Counted from the first letter of the stretch, positions 20,820 to 31,761 are shown. The stretch: DNA of 64,000 nucleotides from Lysobacterales bacterium 15-68-25 (GCA_002279065.1 NCKB01000002.1:1-64000), one strand, 5' to 3'. Notes: a model not told the origin generated them from the letters alone. Translations and numbers: made by a program.

Positions 20820-20900
20820 CCGTCGGTTCGCAAATGTCCCGACCCCCGCGCCCCGGCATCGGCGTCCCCCCTCCCTCCCTCCGATGCCGGGGCCTTTCTC
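20820..20900 (+). ncRNA. candidate small RNA (about 80 nt) with C-rich, anti-Shine-Dalgarno-like loop
   Basis: A good promoter (20786-20813) and a strong terminator (ending about 20900) define a short transcript that encodes no credible protein. The predicted structure is a 5' hairpin GTCGG(20822-20826)/CCGAC(20839-20843), then the terminator stem 20850-20862/20881-20893. The 18-base terminator loop is nearly all pyrimidine (CCCCCCTCCCTCCC) and could pair with Shine-Dalgarno GGAGG sequences, as in the C-rich-loop sRNAs known from Xanthomonas (sX13) and alphaproteobacteria. Alternatively it is a leader/attenuator for the antiporter gene starting 95 bases downstream. Ends are estimates. Confidence 0.6.
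20850..20900 (+). terminator. Rho-independent terminator of the candidate sRNA
   Basis: Perfect 13-bp stem GCCCCGGCATCGG (20850-20862) / CCGATGCCGGGGC (20881-20893), 18-base C/T loop, followed by CTTTCTC. It could also stop readthrough from comM. Confidence 0.8.
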
Positions 20901-20995
20901 TGACTGGCCTCCCGCTTATCCCTCTACCCGTGGTGGACCCCGCGGGTAATGGCGTGCTCCGATAGCAGCGACGCCCACAGGGAGCCCGCGCGACG

Positions 20996-22786
20996 ATGGA
21001 ACTCGGCCTTCTGCTGACTTGCCTGCTCGCGGTGGGCTTCGCCGCCCAGTGGTTGGCCTGGCGGCTGCGGCTGCCGGCGATCCTGTTCCTGCTGCTGGCC
21101 GGCATCGTGTTGGGGCCGGCAACGCGGCTGGTGAATCCGGACCGCTTGCTCGGCCCACTGCTGTTCCCCGTAGTGTCGCTGGCGGTGGCCCTCATCCTGT
21201 TCGAGGGCAGCCTGAGCCTGCGTTTCTCCGAATTGCGCGGGATTGGCGGCGCCGTGCGCGGGTTGGTCAGCTATGGCGCCATCGCAGCGCTGCTGCTGCT
21301 GGCGGCAGCGGCACATCTGCTCGCAGGCTTGTCCTGGGACATTGCGCTGCTGTTCGGCGCGCTCACCTGCGTGACCGGGCCGACCGTGATCGCGCCGATG
21401 CTGCGTACCCTGCGCCCCAATGCCCGTATCGCCAACACCCTGCGTTGGGAGGGCATCGTGATCGACCCACTTGGCGCGTTGTTCGCGGTGCTGATCTACG
21501 AGGCGATCGTCTCGCGCGAGCAGGGTCACACGATCGGTGTGTTCATGGGCACCATTGCCAGTGGCACGGTGGCGGGAGCGGTCGCTGCACTGTTATTGGC
21601 CCGCCTGCTGCGTCGGCAGATGATCCCCGATTACCTGCAGAATTTCGGTACGCTGGCCGCTGTGCTGCTGACCTTCAGCCTGTCCAATTCGATCGCCCAT
21701 GAGTCCGGACTGCTGGCGGTGACCATCATGGGCATCGCGCTGGGCAACATGCGCCATGTGCACGTCGACGACATCCTGGACTTCAAGGAACACCTGACCA
21801 CGCTGCTGGTGTCCGGCCTGTTCATCCTGCTCGCGGCACGCCTGCCGTGGCCGCTGCCGTCGGGCATGCTGATGGCCGGGCTGGCGATCCTGGTGGCGTC
21901 ACAGGTGCTGATCCGGCCGATTTCCGTGGCGATCGCCACGGCGGGCAGCGCGCTGGCCTGGCGCGAGCGGGCGCTGATCGCCTGGGTCGCGCCGCGCGGA
22001 ATCGTCGCGGCTGCGGTTTCGGCGCTGTTCGCGCTGCGGCTGGATGCACTGGGCATGGCGGGTGCCGATGCGCTGGTGCCGCTGGTGTTCATTCTGATCA
22101 TCGGTACCGTCGTGCTGCAGAGTGCGACGGCGCGACCGCTGGCCCGCTGGCTGGGTGTCGCCGAGCCGGAGCCGCGCGGCGTGCTGGTGTTCGGTGCCGA
22201 CGAGGTGCCGCGCGCGGTGGCCAAGGCCCTGCACGATGGCGGGATCCGCGTGCTGCTCGCCGACGATGACTGGGAGGGCATTCGCCGTGCCCGGATGGAT
22301 GGCCTGGCCACGTTCTTCGGCAATCCGACGTCTTCCCATGCCGACCGCCATCTCGACCTCACCGGGATCGGGCGATTGCTGGCGATGTCCACCCATCGGG
22401 AACGCAACTCGCTCGCCTGCCTGCATTACCGGGACGAGTTCGGTCGCGACAAGGTTTACCGGCTGCGTAATCTGGGGCCGGAAGAGACCACCGAGCGCGC
22501 CGCTCTGGCTGAAAGCCTGCTGGCGCCGCCGTTGTTCGAGGAGGGCATGACCCACGGGCGCTTCGCCGGACTGCTGGAGCGCGGCTGGCGGATCAAGTCG
22601 ACCCGTCTGACCACGACGTTCGACTGGCCGCACTTCGTCGAGCAGTACGGTTCGGCGTCGATCCTGCTGTTCGGTATCGAGGAGAAGGGTGCGCTGAGGG
22701 TGGCTTCGACCAAGCGTGAGCTGCAGCCTCGGCCGGGCTGGATGGTGATCGCGCTGGTGCCGCCAGCCGTCGCCGGGGAAGGGTGA
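20996..22786 (+). CDS. NhaP-type Na+(K+)/H+ antiporter with C-terminal nucleotide-binding domain
   Basis: Monovalent cation/proton antiporter of the CPA1 family (596 aa) in the inner membrane. Residues 1-390 contain about 12 membrane segments, with family motifs ALILFEGSLSLRFSELR, GALTCVTGPTVIAPML and RWEGIVIDPLGALFAVLIYE (ion-binding Asp in the last). After about residue 390 a TrkA-N/RCK-like domain begins (RGVLVFGADEVPRAVAKALHDGGIRVLLADDD), suggesting gating by a nucleotide. GGGAG precedes the ATG. A candidate sRNA or leader lies directly upstream, and a terminator starts at its last base. Confidence 0.88.
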   Translation: MELGLLLTCLLAVGFAAQWLAWRLRLPAILFLLLAGIVLGPATRLVNPDRLLGPLLFPVVSLAVALILFEGSLSLRFSELRGIGGAVRGLVSYGAIAALLLLAAAAHLLAGLSWDIALLFGALTCVTGPTVIAPMLRTLRPNARIANTLRWEGIVIDPLGALFAVLIYEAIVSREQGHTIGVFMGTIASGTVAGAVAALLLARLLRRQMIPDYLQNFGTLAAVLLTFSLSNSIAHESGLLAVTIMGIALGNMRHVHVDDILDFKEHLTTLLVSGLFILLAARLPWPLPSGMLMAGLAILVASQVLIRPISVAIATAGSALAWRERALIAWVAPRGIVAAAVSALFALRLDALGMAGADALVPLVFILIIGTVVLQSATARPLARWLGVAEPEPRGVLVFGADEVPRAVAKALHDGGIRVLLADDDWEGIRRARMDGLATFFGNPTSSHADRHLDLTGIGRLLAMSTHRERNSLACLHYRDEFGRDKVYRLRNLGPEETTERAALAESLLAPPLFEEGMTHGRFAGLLERGWRIKSTRLTTTFDWPHFVEQYGSASILLFGIEEKGALRVASTKRELQPRPGWMVIALVPPAVAGEG

Positions 22787-22818
22787 CCGAAGCGCGGGCG
22801 TTCGGCCCGCGCTTCGGT
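22786..22818. terminator. bidirectional terminator between antiporter and aceA
   Basis: Perfect 14-bp inverted repeat ACCGAAGCGCGGGC / GCCCGCGCTTCGGT with a 5-base loop, between the converging antiporter and aceA genes. Followed by CTATCC on the plus strand; the T-run is poor on both sides. Confidence 0.7.
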
Positions 22819-22838
22819 CTATCCCTGTCTCCGCGGAC

Positions 22839-24128
<1,290 letters not shown>

Positions 24129-24169
24129 GATGGACTCCGGTTGCAGGTTCGTGCGGTGGGGCGCGTCGG

Positions 24170-25762
24170 TCAGATCTGCTCGTAAGCGGGCAGGGTGAGG
24201 AAGTCGGCGAGCTGGTCGTCGTGGGTCAGCTCCGACAGCAGGGCGGCGGCGGCATCGGCCTTCGCGGCACCCGGGTGGTTGCTGCCGCGCAGGCGGTGGG
24301 TGTGCTTGGCCAGCACCTGGTCGAACAGGGCGAAGTCGATCGGCGCGTGGTCGGTGAACTCGACACCGCCGTGGTGCAGCCACTGCCACAGCTGGGCACG
24401 GGCGATCTCGGCGGTGGCGGCGTCCTCCATCAGGTGATGGATCGGCACGCAACCCAGGCCGTCGAGCCAGGCCGCGGTGTAGCGCAGGGCCACCTCGACG
24501 TTGTTGTCGAAGCCCTCGCGACTGATCGAGCCGGCGCAGGGAGCGAGCAACTGTTCGCGGCTGACGCAGACGTCCTCGCGCAACCGCTCGAGCTGGTTCG
24601 GCGACGGCATGTGCTCGTCGAAGATCGCCTTCGCCACCGGCACCAGCGCCGGATGCGCAACCCAGGTGCCGTCGTGGCCGGCCTTCACCTCGCGCAGCTT
24701 GTCGGCGCGGACCTTGGCCATCGCCGCCTCGTTGGCGGCTTCGTCGCCCTTGATCGGAATCTGCGCGGCCATGCCCCCCATCGCGAAGGCGCCACGGCGG
24801 TGACAGGTCTGGATCAGCAGCTCCGAATAGGCTTTCAGGAACGGTACCGTCATCTGCACCTGGCCGCGCTCGGGCAGCAGGCGGTCGCGATGGCCGCGCA
24901 GGGTCTTGAGGTAGGAGAAGATGTAGTCCCAGCGGCCGCAATTGAGGCCCACCGCGCGGTGGCGCAGCGCGTGCAGGATCTCGTGCATCTGGAATACCGC
25001 CGGCAGCGTCTCGATGAGCACGGTGGCCTTCATGCAGCCCGCCGGCAGGTCCAGTTCGGCCTCGGCCAGCGACATCACTTCGTCCCACAGTGCGGCCTCT
25101 TCCATCGCCTCGAGCTTGGGCAGGTAGAAGTAGGGGCCGCGCTGCATGGCGTGCAGCACATGGGCGTTGTGGTAGGCGAAAAGGCCGAAGTCGACCAGGG
25201 CGCCGGCCATCACCTGTCCAGCCACCGTGACGTGGCGCTCGGGCAGGTGCCAGCCGCGCGGGCGGACCACCAGCACAGCGGTCTGCTCGGCCAGCCGGTA
25301 GCGCTTGCCCTCGGGCGAGGTGTACTCGATCGTGCCGGCGACCGCATCGCGCAGGTTGACCTGGCCATCGAGCTGGTTGCGGAAGCTCGGCGCCGAGGAG
25401 TCCTCGAAATCCGCCATGAACACCTTCGCGCCGGAGTTCAGCGCGTTGATGATCATCTTGCGCTCGACCGGGCCGGTGATCTCCACCCGGCGGTCCGTGA
25501 GGGCGTCCGGGATCGGCGCCACGCGCCAGTCGCCCTCGCGGATCGTCCGCGTGTCGGCGCGAAAGTTGGGCAGCGCACCAGCGTCATAGCGGGCCTGGCG
25601 CTCGTGCCGGGCCCTCAACAGTTGCTGACGGCGGGGTTCGGCGACCTGATGCAGTCGGGCGAGGAAGGCCAGCGCGTCCGGCGTGAGGATGTCCTCGTAG
25701 CCGTCGGCGTCGGCGTGGATCTGTGCCTGGATCGGCTGCAGGCGTTCCTGAGGTACGGCCAT
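24170..25762 (-). CDS. aceB: malate synthase A
   Basis: Condenses glyoxylate with acetyl-CoA to malate, the second step of the glyoxylate shunt. At 530 aa it matches the A isoform (glcB/G isoform is about 720 aa). Motifs include [46 protein letters not shown] and [16 protein letters not shown] with the active-site Arg/Asp residues. GGAG precedes the ATG. It leads the aceB-aceA operon and is divergent from a LysR gene across a 102-base AT-rich control region. Confidence 0.97.
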   Translation of the reverse strand: MAVPQERLQPIQAQIHADADGYEDILTPDALAFLARLHQVAEPRRQQLLRARHERQARYDAGALPNFRADTRTIREGDWRVAPIPDALTDRRVEITGPVERKMIINALNSGAKVFMADFEDSSAPSFRNQLDGQVNLRDAVAGTIEYTSPEGKRYRLAEQTAVLVVRPRGWHLPERHVTVAGQVMAGALVDFGLFAYHNAHVLHAMQRGPYFYLPKLEAMEEAALWDEVMSLAEAELDLPAGCMKATVLIETLPAVFQMHEILHALRHRAVGLNCGRWDYIFSYLKTLRGHRDRLLPERGQVQMTVPFLKAYSELLIQTCHRRGAFAMGGMAAQIPIKGDEAANEAAMAKVRADKLREVKAGHDGTWVAHPALVPVAKAIFDEHMPSPNQLERLREDVCVSREQLLAPCAGSISREGFDNNVEVALRYTAAWLDGLGCVPIHHLMEDAATAEIARAQLWQWLHHGGVEFTDHAPIDFALFDQVLAKHTHRLRGSNHPGAAKADAAAALLSELTHDDQLADFLTLPAYEQI

Positions 25763-25813
25763 GGGATTGCGCTCCGCCTTGGGTGGGGCGTCAAACTAGG
25801 CCTCGGGGAGTAG

Positions 25814-25854
25814 CTTTGACAAAGCAAATGTTTCAATTTTTGTCTTTGACAAAA
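25814..25854. promoter_or_regulatory. probable LysR operator in the aceB/regulator divergent region
   Basis: Two copies of CTTTGACAAA (25814-25823 and 25844-25853) lie exactly 30 bases apart, on the same face of the helix. The first is part of the near-palindrome CTTTGACAAAG; the second is part of the perfect inverted repeat TTTTGTC-TTT-GACAAAA (25838-25854). The region is strikingly AT-rich. It is 11 bases from the LysR start and 52 from aceB, the classical position for a LysR autoregulator that also controls a divergent target. Confidence 0.75.
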
Positions 25855-25864
25855 TTGATGACAT

Positions 25865-26929
25865 ATGCAAATTACTGATTTCATGAGCAGAAAAACACCC
25901 AATTCGGCCTCGCCGCCGGTCAAAAAACGTGCTGCAAGCGCAAAAAGTCGCTCCGGGCGTTTGACGGGCGACTCGCCCGACGCCGGCCGCTTCTACTACA
26001 AGGGCAACCGGCAGAAGCAGCTGCGTGCCTTCGTGGCCACGGTGAAGCTGGGCACCCTGACCCGCGCGGCGGAGGCCCTGTACCTGTCCCAGCCCTCGGT
26101 CAGCCTGCAGCTGCAGGCGCTGGAGCGCGAGCTGGGCGTGACCCTGATGGAGCGCAGCCGCCGCCGCATCAATCTCACCGACGCCGGCGAGGCGCTGTAC
26201 GAACTGGCGCGCCCCCTGGTGGAGGGCTGGGAGAACCTGGACCGCGATTTCCAGGCGAAGGTGAAGGGGCTGCAGGCGGGCAAGCTGGTGATCGCCGCGG
26301 GGACCTCGACCATCCAGTACCTGCTGCCGGACCTGGTCCGTCGCTACCGCGAGCGCTTTCCCGCCGTGCAGCTGCAGCTGGCCAACGTCACCGGCAAGGA
26401 CGGCATGGCGATGCTGCGCGAGGACAAGGCCGATTTCGCCGTCGGCTCGATGCTCGACGTGCCCAACGACATCGCCTGGGCGCCGGTCTACCACTACGAC
26501 CCGATGCTGATCACGCCGCCGGACCACCCGTTGGCGTCCAAGGCCGAGGTCACCGTGGAGGACCTGTCACCCTACGGACTGATCCTGCCGCCGCAGCGGC
26601 TGTCGACGTACCGGCTGGTCGACCTGGTGTTCCAGCAGCGGCAGGTGCCCTACCACGTGGCGATCGAGGTGGGCGGCTGGGACGTGATCAAGGAATACGT
26701 GGCGATGGGCCTGGGCATCTCCATCGTCACCGGGATCTGCATCACCGAGGCCGACCGCCAGCGGCTGGCGGTGCGCAACATGAAGCAGTACTTCCCGCAG
26801 CGTGCCTACGGCGTGGTGATGCGCAAGGGCAAGTTCCTCGGCGCCGAGGCGCGTGCCTTCATCGACCTGATCCGCCCGGGCCTGCTGACCTACCGCGACT
26901 ACGACGAGTCGGGGCATTCCGAGCGCTAG
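25865..26929 (+). CDS. LysR-family regulator, likely of the glyoxylate shunt
   Basis: LysR-type transcription factor (354 aa). It has an unusual basic N-terminal extension of about 45 residues before the winged helix-turn-helix (QLRAFVATVKLGTLTRAAEALYLSQPSVSLQLQALERELG). The C-terminal part is a CysB/Cbl-like periplasmic-binding-type effector domain (LVIAAGTSTIQYLLPDLVRRYRERFP through GICITEADRQRLAVR). Divergence from aceB and the repeated operator make control of aceBA the most likely role; the ligand is unknown. An alternative ATG is at 25883. It converges closely on the LysE-type gene. Confidence 0.85.
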   Translation: MQITDFMSRKTPNSASPPVKKRAASAKSRSGRLTGDSPDAGRFYYKGNRQKQLRAFVATVKLGTLTRAAEALYLSQPSVSLQLQALERELGVTLMERSRRRINLTDAGEALYELARPLVEGWENLDRDFQAKVKGLQAGKLVIAAGTSTIQYLLPDLVRRYRERFPAVQLQLANVTGKDGMAMLREDKADFAVGSMLDVPNDIAWAPVYHYDPMLITPPDHPLASKAEVTVEDLSPYGLILPPQRLSTYRLVDLVFQQRQVPYHVAIEVGGWDVIKEYVAMGLGISIVTGICITEADRQRLAVRNMKQYFPQRAYGVVMRKGKFLGAEARAFIDLIRPGLLTYRDYDESGHSER

Positions 26930-26941
26930 GCGGCCGGCGAC

Positions 26942-27571
26942 TCAACCCCGCCGCTGCAGTGCCAGGCGCAGCCCGAATCCGAGGAGCACACCGCCGCACA
27001 TGCGGTCCATCCACGTGCCGATACGCGGCCGCTGGAGCAGCAGGCGGTGAATGCGGCTGCCCATCATCGCCAGCACCAGCGTCCACGTGAGGCCGGTAGC
27101 GATGAAGCTCAGTCCCAACAGCAGCAGGCCCAGCTGCGGACGAGCGGCGTGCGGGGCGATGAACTGCGGTAGGAAGGCCAGGTAGAACAACGCCACCTTG
27201 GGGTTCAGCACGTTGGTGAGCATGCCTTGCCGGAAGGCCGCGACGAAGCCACGGCCGCGCGTTTCGGTGGGCGAGCGCACGGTTTGCCGCGCGAGCAGCA
27301 TGCGCAGGCCGATCCACATCAGGTAGGCGGCGCCCAGATACTTCAGGGCCGAGAACGCCACCGCCGAAGTCATCAGGATCGCCGACAGCCCCAGCACGGC
27401 GGCCAGCGTGTGCACCACGCAGCCGGCGTTGATACCCAGCGCGGCGCCCAGGCCGACCGCGTGCCCTTCGCGTCCGCTACGCGCGAGGATGTAGAAGGTG
27501 TCCAGTCCCGGCGTGAGGTTCAGCGCGATGCACGCGAGCAGGAAAGCGCTGTAATGCTGGATGTCGGCCAC
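26942..27571 (-). CDS. LysE/RhtB-family amino-acid exporter
   Basis: Inner-membrane exporter (209 aa) of the LysE superfamily with about six hydrophobic segments. The hallmark N-terminus NLTPGLDTFYILARSGREGHAVGLGAALGINAG matches the family's NxxPGP-like pattern. Substrates in this family are amino acids or homoserine lactones; none can be assigned. The start is taken as GTG at 27571, which gives the normal N-terminus VADIQHYSAFLL four bases after the upstream acyltransferase stop, so the two genes are probably cotranscribed. Confidence 0.85.
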   Translation of the reverse strand: MADIQHYSAFLLACIALNLTPGLDTFYILARSGREGHAVGLGAALGINAGCVVHTLAAVLGLSAILMTSAVAFSALKYLGAAYLMWIGLRMLLARQTVRSPTETRGRGFVAAFRQGMLTNVLNPKVALFYLAFLPQFIAPHAARPQLGLLLLGLSFIATGLTWTLVLAMMGSRIHRLLLQRPRIGTWMDRMCGGVLLGFGLRLALQRRG

Positions 27572-27575
27572 GGAC

Positions 27576-28172
27576 TCAGTCCACGTCGTGATGCTTGCCG
27601 CGGTAACCCTTGAACAGTGCGCGGATGCGGACCATCGCCTGCTCGTCGCTTTCGTCCGCACCAAGCGTCACCGGCGCACCGAGGGTGAAGGTGCGGCTGG
27701 GATAGTCGATGAACACCGGCAGGATCGGCACGTCCGCGGCGCGGGCGATGCGCAGGAAGCCGCTCTTCCAGTGCTTGACCTTCTTGCGCGTGCCTTCCGG
27801 CGTGATGCCCAGCCACATGCGATCGAGGCGGGCGAAGCGCTGCGCCATCTGGCCGACCACGTCGGTGGCGGCGCCGCGGTCGATCGGGATCAGGCCGAGC
27901 GGGCGCAGGATCACGCCCAGCGGGCTGTCCAGCACCTCGCGCTTGATCATGATCGAGATGTCGATGCCCAGTCCGACCTTCATCAGCAGGCCCCACACGC
28001 CATCCCAGTTGGTCGAGTGCGGGGCGCCGATCACGATCGCCTTGGGCAGGTCGGGAAACTCGCCGTGCAGCCGCCAGCCGGAGAGGCGCAGCAGGCCGCG
28101 GCAGAGCCAGGGCCAGAAGCGGTTGCGGATGCGTGGGACGTGGGGGGGAAGCAGAGGAACAACCCGGTTCAC
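27576..28172 (-). CDS. PlsC-like 1-acyl-glycerol-3-phosphate acyltransferase family protein
   Basis: Small acyltransferase (198 aa) of the PlsC superfamily. The catalytic HX4D motif is APHSTNWDG, followed by the acceptor-binding TPEGTRKK and FIDYPSRTF. It has no obvious N-terminal membrane anchor beyond a short hydrophobic stretch. The GTG start overlaps the arfB stop as GTGA, showing coupling to arfB. The acyl donor and acceptor cannot be named; it may act on phospholipid or another lyso-lipid. Confidence 0.82.
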   Translation of the reverse strand: MNRVVPLLPPHVPRIRNRFWPWLCRGLLRLSGWRLHGEFPDLPKAIVIGAPHSTNWDGVWGLLMKVGLGIDISIMIKREVLDSPLGVILRPLGLIPIDRGAATDVVGQMAQRFARLDRMWLGITPEGTRKKVKHWKSGFLRIARAADVPILPVFIDYPSRTFTLGAPVTLGADESDEQAMVRIRALFKGYRGKHHDVD

Positions 28173-28591
28173 TCGACACTCCCCGGGCGGCCGCGGGCCT
28201 GCTTGATCCGGCTGCGCTGTGCCTTGCCGGCGAGCCGGCGTTCCTTCGATGCCCGCGTCGGCTTGGTCGCCACGCGCTTCTTCGGCGCCACCAGGGCGCC
28301 GCGGATGATCTCGGCCAGCCGCTCGCGCACGTCGTCCCGGTTGCGGCCCTGATCGCGGAAGCGACGCCCCTGCAGCACCAGTACGCCGTCGTCGGTCAGC
28401 CGGCGGTCGCGGCGGGCGAGCAATCGTTCGCGCACGGCTTCCGGCAGCGACGGCGAGTGGATGACGTCGAAGCGAAGTTCCACTGCACTCTCGGTGCGGT
28501 TGACGTGCTGGCCACCGGGCCCGTCGGCGCGCAGGAAGCGCTCGACGAGCTCCGAATCGGGCAGGGAAAGGGTACGGCTGATATGCAGCAT
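28169..28591 (-). CDS. arfB: alternative ribosome-rescue peptidyl-tRNA hydrolase
   Basis: Rescues ribosomes stalled on non-stop mRNA by hydrolysing peptidyl-tRNA. The 140-aa protein has the release-factor GGQ motif at residues 26-28 (DGPGGQHVNRTES). A basic C-terminal tail (KKRVATKPTRASKERRLAGKAQRSRIKQARGRPG) is the part known to enter the empty mRNA channel. Length and layout match ArfB/YaeJ. It is translationally coupled to the downstream acyltransferase. Confidence 0.95.
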   Translation of the reverse strand: MLHISRTLSLPDSELVERFLRADGPGGQHVNRTESAVELRFDVIHSPSLPEAVRERLLARRDRRLTDDGVLVLQGRRFRDQGRNRDDVRERLAEIIRGALVAPKKRVATKPTRASKERRLAGKAQRSRIKQARGRPGSVE

Positions 28592-28645
28592 GGCGCGCAG
28601 TGTAGGGGAGAGTGACGCGGCGGCGTAGGCGCGCCGCCGCATGAC

Positions 28646-29371
28646 TCAGGAGGCGGCCTGCTCCGGCGCGCTCGGCGCATCGGGCGACCAGCCGAAGCGC
28701 TGCAGCAGCGCGGTGAACGCTTCGTCCAGTGGTGCCTCGATGGCGAGCGGTGCACCGCTGACCGGATGCGCCAGCGTGATCCGCTGCGCATGCAGCAGCA
28801 TGCGGTGGCAGCCGAAGTACTGCTTGAACAGCCGGTTGTGGTCGCTGCGCCCGTGCTGGCAGTCGCCGATGATCGGGTGATGGATGTGTGCCATGTGCTT
28901 GCGGATCTGCCGGAAGCGTCCGGTCTCCGGTGTGCACTCGACCAGCGCATAGCGCTGCTGCGGGTAGCGGCCGAGCGCGATCGGCACTTCCACCGTGGCC
29001 AGTCGCCGGTAGTGCGTGCGCGCTTCGCGCCTCGGCCCGGTTTCGCGCGAGCCGGGCAGCGGGTAGTCGACCAGCCCCTCGGTCGGCTCCGGCCAGCCGC
29101 GTACCACGGCCAGGTATTGCTTGTGCACGTCGCGTCCCATGAACTGTTCGCCCAGCGCACCGGCCACTTCGGCCGAGCGTGCGACCAGCAGCACGCCGCT
29201 GGTGGCGCGGTCGAGCCGATGCGCCAGGTACACCGCGCCGCCAAGCTGCTCGCGCAGCAGGTCGACCAGGAACGCATCGGCATGGCCGACCAGCTTGGAA
29301 CGATGGACCGCCAGCCCGGCGGGCTTGTTGACGGCGACGAGGGCGTCGTCCTGGTAGAGGATCTCGAGCAT
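28646..29371 (-). CDS. truC: RluA-family pseudouridine synthase, likely tRNA pseudouridine(65) synthase
   Basis: Pseudouridine synthase (241 aa). The catalytic Asp is in AHRLDRATSGVLLVARS (HRLDRxTSG motif). The short length, lack of an S4 domain, N-terminus LEILYQDDALVAVNKPAGLAVHRS and IIGDCQHGRSDHNRLFKQYF fit TruC, which modifies U65 of tRNA. The ATG at 29371 is 35 bases after the ubiB stop. An RluA-type substrate cannot be excluded. Confidence 0.87.
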   Translation of the reverse strand: MLEILYQDDALVAVNKPAGLAVHRSKLVGHADAFLVDLLREQLGGAVYLAHRLDRATSGVLLVARSAEVAGALGEQFMGRDVHKQYLAVVRGWPEPTEGLVDYPLPGSRETGPRREARTHYRRLATVEVPIALGRYPQQRYALVECTPETGRFRQIRKHMAHIHHPIIGDCQHGRSDHNRLFKQYFGCHRMLLHAQRITLAHPVSGAPLAIEAPLDEAFTALLQRFGWSPDAPSAPEQAAS

Positions 29372-29406
29372 GGCCGTATGGCGCGGGCGTGGCGGCGGGC
29401 CGCCGC

Positions 29407-31053
29407 TCAGCGCCGCGCCGCGTAGACGAAGGCGAACGCGCCGGCAGCAAGCGCCAGCCCGGCCGGCCAGGCCGGGCCGAACATCGGCCGTGCCAGCCAT
29501 AGCGCCGTCGCGCCGCCGAGCAGGGCGATGCCGAGCAGGCTGGCCACCAGGGCGCGCCGCTGGCGTCGCGCCAGTTCTGCCTGCTGCGCGAGCACCCGCG
29601 GATCGGCCAGCTCGTGGCGTTCGCCGCGGGCCACCTGGCGCAGCGCGTCGCGGATCAGCTCGGGGAACTGCGGTGCGGCATGGAGCCATTCGGGCAGGCG
29701 CTTGCGCACGCCCCGCAGGGTGCGGCGCACGCTGTAGCGCTCGCGCAGGATGCGCTCGAGCACCGGGTGCGCGACCGCCCAGATATCGATGTCCGGGTCG
29801 AGCCGGCGACCGACGCCCTCGATGTTGAGCAGGGTCTTCTGCAGCAGGATCAGCTGCGGCTGCAGGGTCAGCTGGAACTTCTGCGCGGTGCGGAACAGCT
29901 TGACCACCAGCTCGGCCAGCGAGATCTGCGACAGCGGCCGGGTGAAGTACGGCTCGCATACCGTGCGCACCGCCGCGGTGAGCTCGTCCACGCGCACCGT
30001 GGACGGCATCCAGCCGGCATCCACGTGCAACTGGGCGATGCGCTGGTAGTCGCGCTCGAACAGCGCGATGAAGTTCTGCGCCAGCCAGTACTGGTCGGCC
30101 TCGGGCAGCGAGCCCATGATGCCGAAGTCCAGCGCGATGAAACGCGGCTCCTGCGTGCGCGTCAGGTCCACCCAGACGTTGCCCGGGTGTGCGTCGGCAT
30201 GGAAGAAGTTGTCGCGGAAGACCTGTTCGTAGAACACCCGCACGCCCTTCACCGCCAGCGCCTTGCGATCGACGCCGGCCGCGTCGATCGCCTCGACGTC
30301 GTCGCAGCTCACGCCGTAGACGCGCTCCAGGGTCAGCACGCGCTCGGTGGTGTAGTCCCACTCCACCGCCGGTACGTAGAGATCCACGCCGCTGGCGAAA
30401 TTGCGCTTGAGCAGGCTGGCGCTGGCGCCTTCGCGCTGCAGGTCCAGTTCGTTCTCCAGCATCTTCTCGACTTCGGCGACCACCTCCATCGGGCGGATCT
30501 TGTCGGCCGCCGGATGCCAGCGTTCGGCCAGCTCGCCCAGCGAGCGCAGCAGCGCGACGTCGCGGGCGATGCGCCGTTCGATGTCCGGCCGCAGCACCTT
30601 CACCACCACCTCGCGACCGTCGTGCAGCGTGGCCGCGTGCACCTGGGCGATCGAGGCGGAGGCCAGCGCGGTCTCGTCGAAGCGGGCGAACAGCGTGGCG
30701 ACCGGTTGCTTCAGCTCGCGCTCGACGATGGCGCGCGCCTCGTTGCCGGGGAACGGCGGCACCTGGTCCTGCAGCAGGGCCAGCTCGTCAGCGATGTCGG
30801 CCGGCACCAGGTCGCGCCGGGTCGAGAGCACCTGGCCGGCCTTGACGAAGATCGGCCCCAGTTCGGTCAGCGCCCCGCGCAGGCGGGCGCCGCGCGACAT
30901 CGAACGCACGTCCGGACGCGGCTTGCCGAACAGTGGGCGGACCAGCTTGAGCGGGCGGAACAGGTGGGTGGTCTCGACGATCTCGTCCAGGCGCCAGGCG
31001 AGCAGCACGGAGGCCACCCGCAACAGGCGCGGAAACACGCTCAAGGACCTCAT
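29407..31053 (-). CDS. ubiB: ubiquinone biosynthesis regulatory kinase-like protein UbiB
   Basis: Atypical kinase-like (ABC1/ADCK) protein of 548 aa required for coenzyme Q synthesis. The family-specific KxGQ motif is in [17 protein letters not shown]. The kinase-like core has [32 protein letters not shown] and [10 protein letters not shown]. Two C-terminal membrane helices (about residues 497-545) anchor it in the inner membrane. It overlaps ubiJ by ATGA. The common ubiE-ubiJ-ubiB order is kept here only for ubiJ-ubiB; ubiE is not adjacent. Confidence 0.95.
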   Translation of the reverse strand: MRSLSVFPRLLRVASVLLAWRLDEIVETTHLFRPLKLVRPLFGKPRPDVRSMSRGARLRGALTELGPIFVKAGQVLSTRRDLVPADIADELALLQDQVPPFPGNEARAIVERELKQPVATLFARFDETALASASIAQVHAATLHDGREVVVKVLRPDIERRIARDVALLRSLGELAERWHPAADKIRPMEVVAEVEKMLENELDLQREGASASLLKRNFASGVDLYVPAVEWDYTTERVLTLERVYGVSCDDVEAIDAAGVDRKALAVKGVRVFYEQVFRDNFFHADAHPGNVWVDLTRTQEPRFIALDFGIMGSLPEADQYWLAQNFIALFERDYQRIAQLHVDAGWMPSTVRVDELTAAVRTVCEPYFTRPLSQISLAELVVKLFRTAQKFQLTLQPQLILLQKTLLNIEGVGRRLDPDIDIWAVAHPVLERILRERYSVRRTLRGVRKRLPEWLHAAPQFPELIRDALRQVARGERHELADPRVLAQQAELARRQRRALVASLLGIALLGGATALWLARPMFGPAWPAGLALAAGAFAFVYAARR

Positions 31054-31697
31054 GCGCCGTGCCCCAGTCGCTGCTGCAGGCGGGCCAGTCGCGACTCCAG
31101 TCGCTCGCTGCGTTCGCGCAGCGCATCCACGCCGTCGAGGAAGGCCTCCACCTCGCCCGGTCCCATCACCAGCTGTGCCTCGTCGCGTGCCCAGTCGGCG
31201 CCATCCTCGGCGAGGTGGCCGGCGGTTTCCTTCGCATGGGCCAGGCCCTGACGCACGGCGCGCGCGATCGGCACGCCGAGCACGTCGCCGAAGGTGCGGG
31301 CGAAGGCTTCCTCGAAATCCGGCGCGAACGCGCTGGCCAGCTTTTCCAGTCGTCGGGCGAGGTCGGCGTCGCCGGCGATCTCCACCTTGCCCGGTGCTAC
31401 GCCATCGTCGCCCCGGCGCAGCAGCATGCCGAGCAGGCTGCCCGGTGTCGCTGCCACGCGCAGCTGGCTGTCCTCGGCCGGCGGCCCCACACGCAGCTGG
31501 CCCTGCTCGACGGTCACCGCCAGCGCGACCTCGGGGCCGCGCAGATGCAGTTGCACGCTGCGGCCGTCCAGCGTCGCGAGCTTCTGCTGCGTGTCGGGAT
31601 CGAGCGAGAGCGTGTGATTGAGCGCGGTTTCCAGTGCGCGTCCGGCGAGCTTGCGCAGCGGCTGCGGAAGCCAGGCATTGGGAGTGGGAGCGGTCAT
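31050..31697 (-). CDS. ubiJ: ubiquinone biosynthesis accessory factor UbiJ (SCP2 domain)
   Basis: UbiJ (215 aa) binds hydrophobic ubiquinone intermediates through an N-terminal SCP2 lipid-binding domain (about residues 15-115, [24 protein letters not shown]...[10 protein letters not shown]). It has a C-terminal coiled-coil tail ([29 protein letters not shown]) that pairs with UbiK. It is translationally coupled to ubiB. The partner ubiK lies at 18846-19103, and the ring precursor can come from the chorismatase at 3064-4086. Confidence 0.92.
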   Translation of the reverse strand: MTAPTPNAWLPQPLRKLAGRALETALNHTLSLDPDTQQKLATLDGRSVQLHLRGPEVALAVTVEQGQLRVGPPAEDSQLRVAATPGSLLGMLLRRGDDGVAPGKVEIAGDADLARRLEKLASAFAPDFEEAFARTFGDVLGVPIARAVRQGLAHAKETAGHLAEDGADWARDEAQLVMGPGEVEAFLDGVDALRERSERLESRLARLQQRLGHGA

Positions 31698-31761
31698 CCG
31701 CCGATTGTAGCGGTCACGGCCGCCGGCCCGGCAGTTGCCGCGCCGGCGTGCCGCGGTGCGC

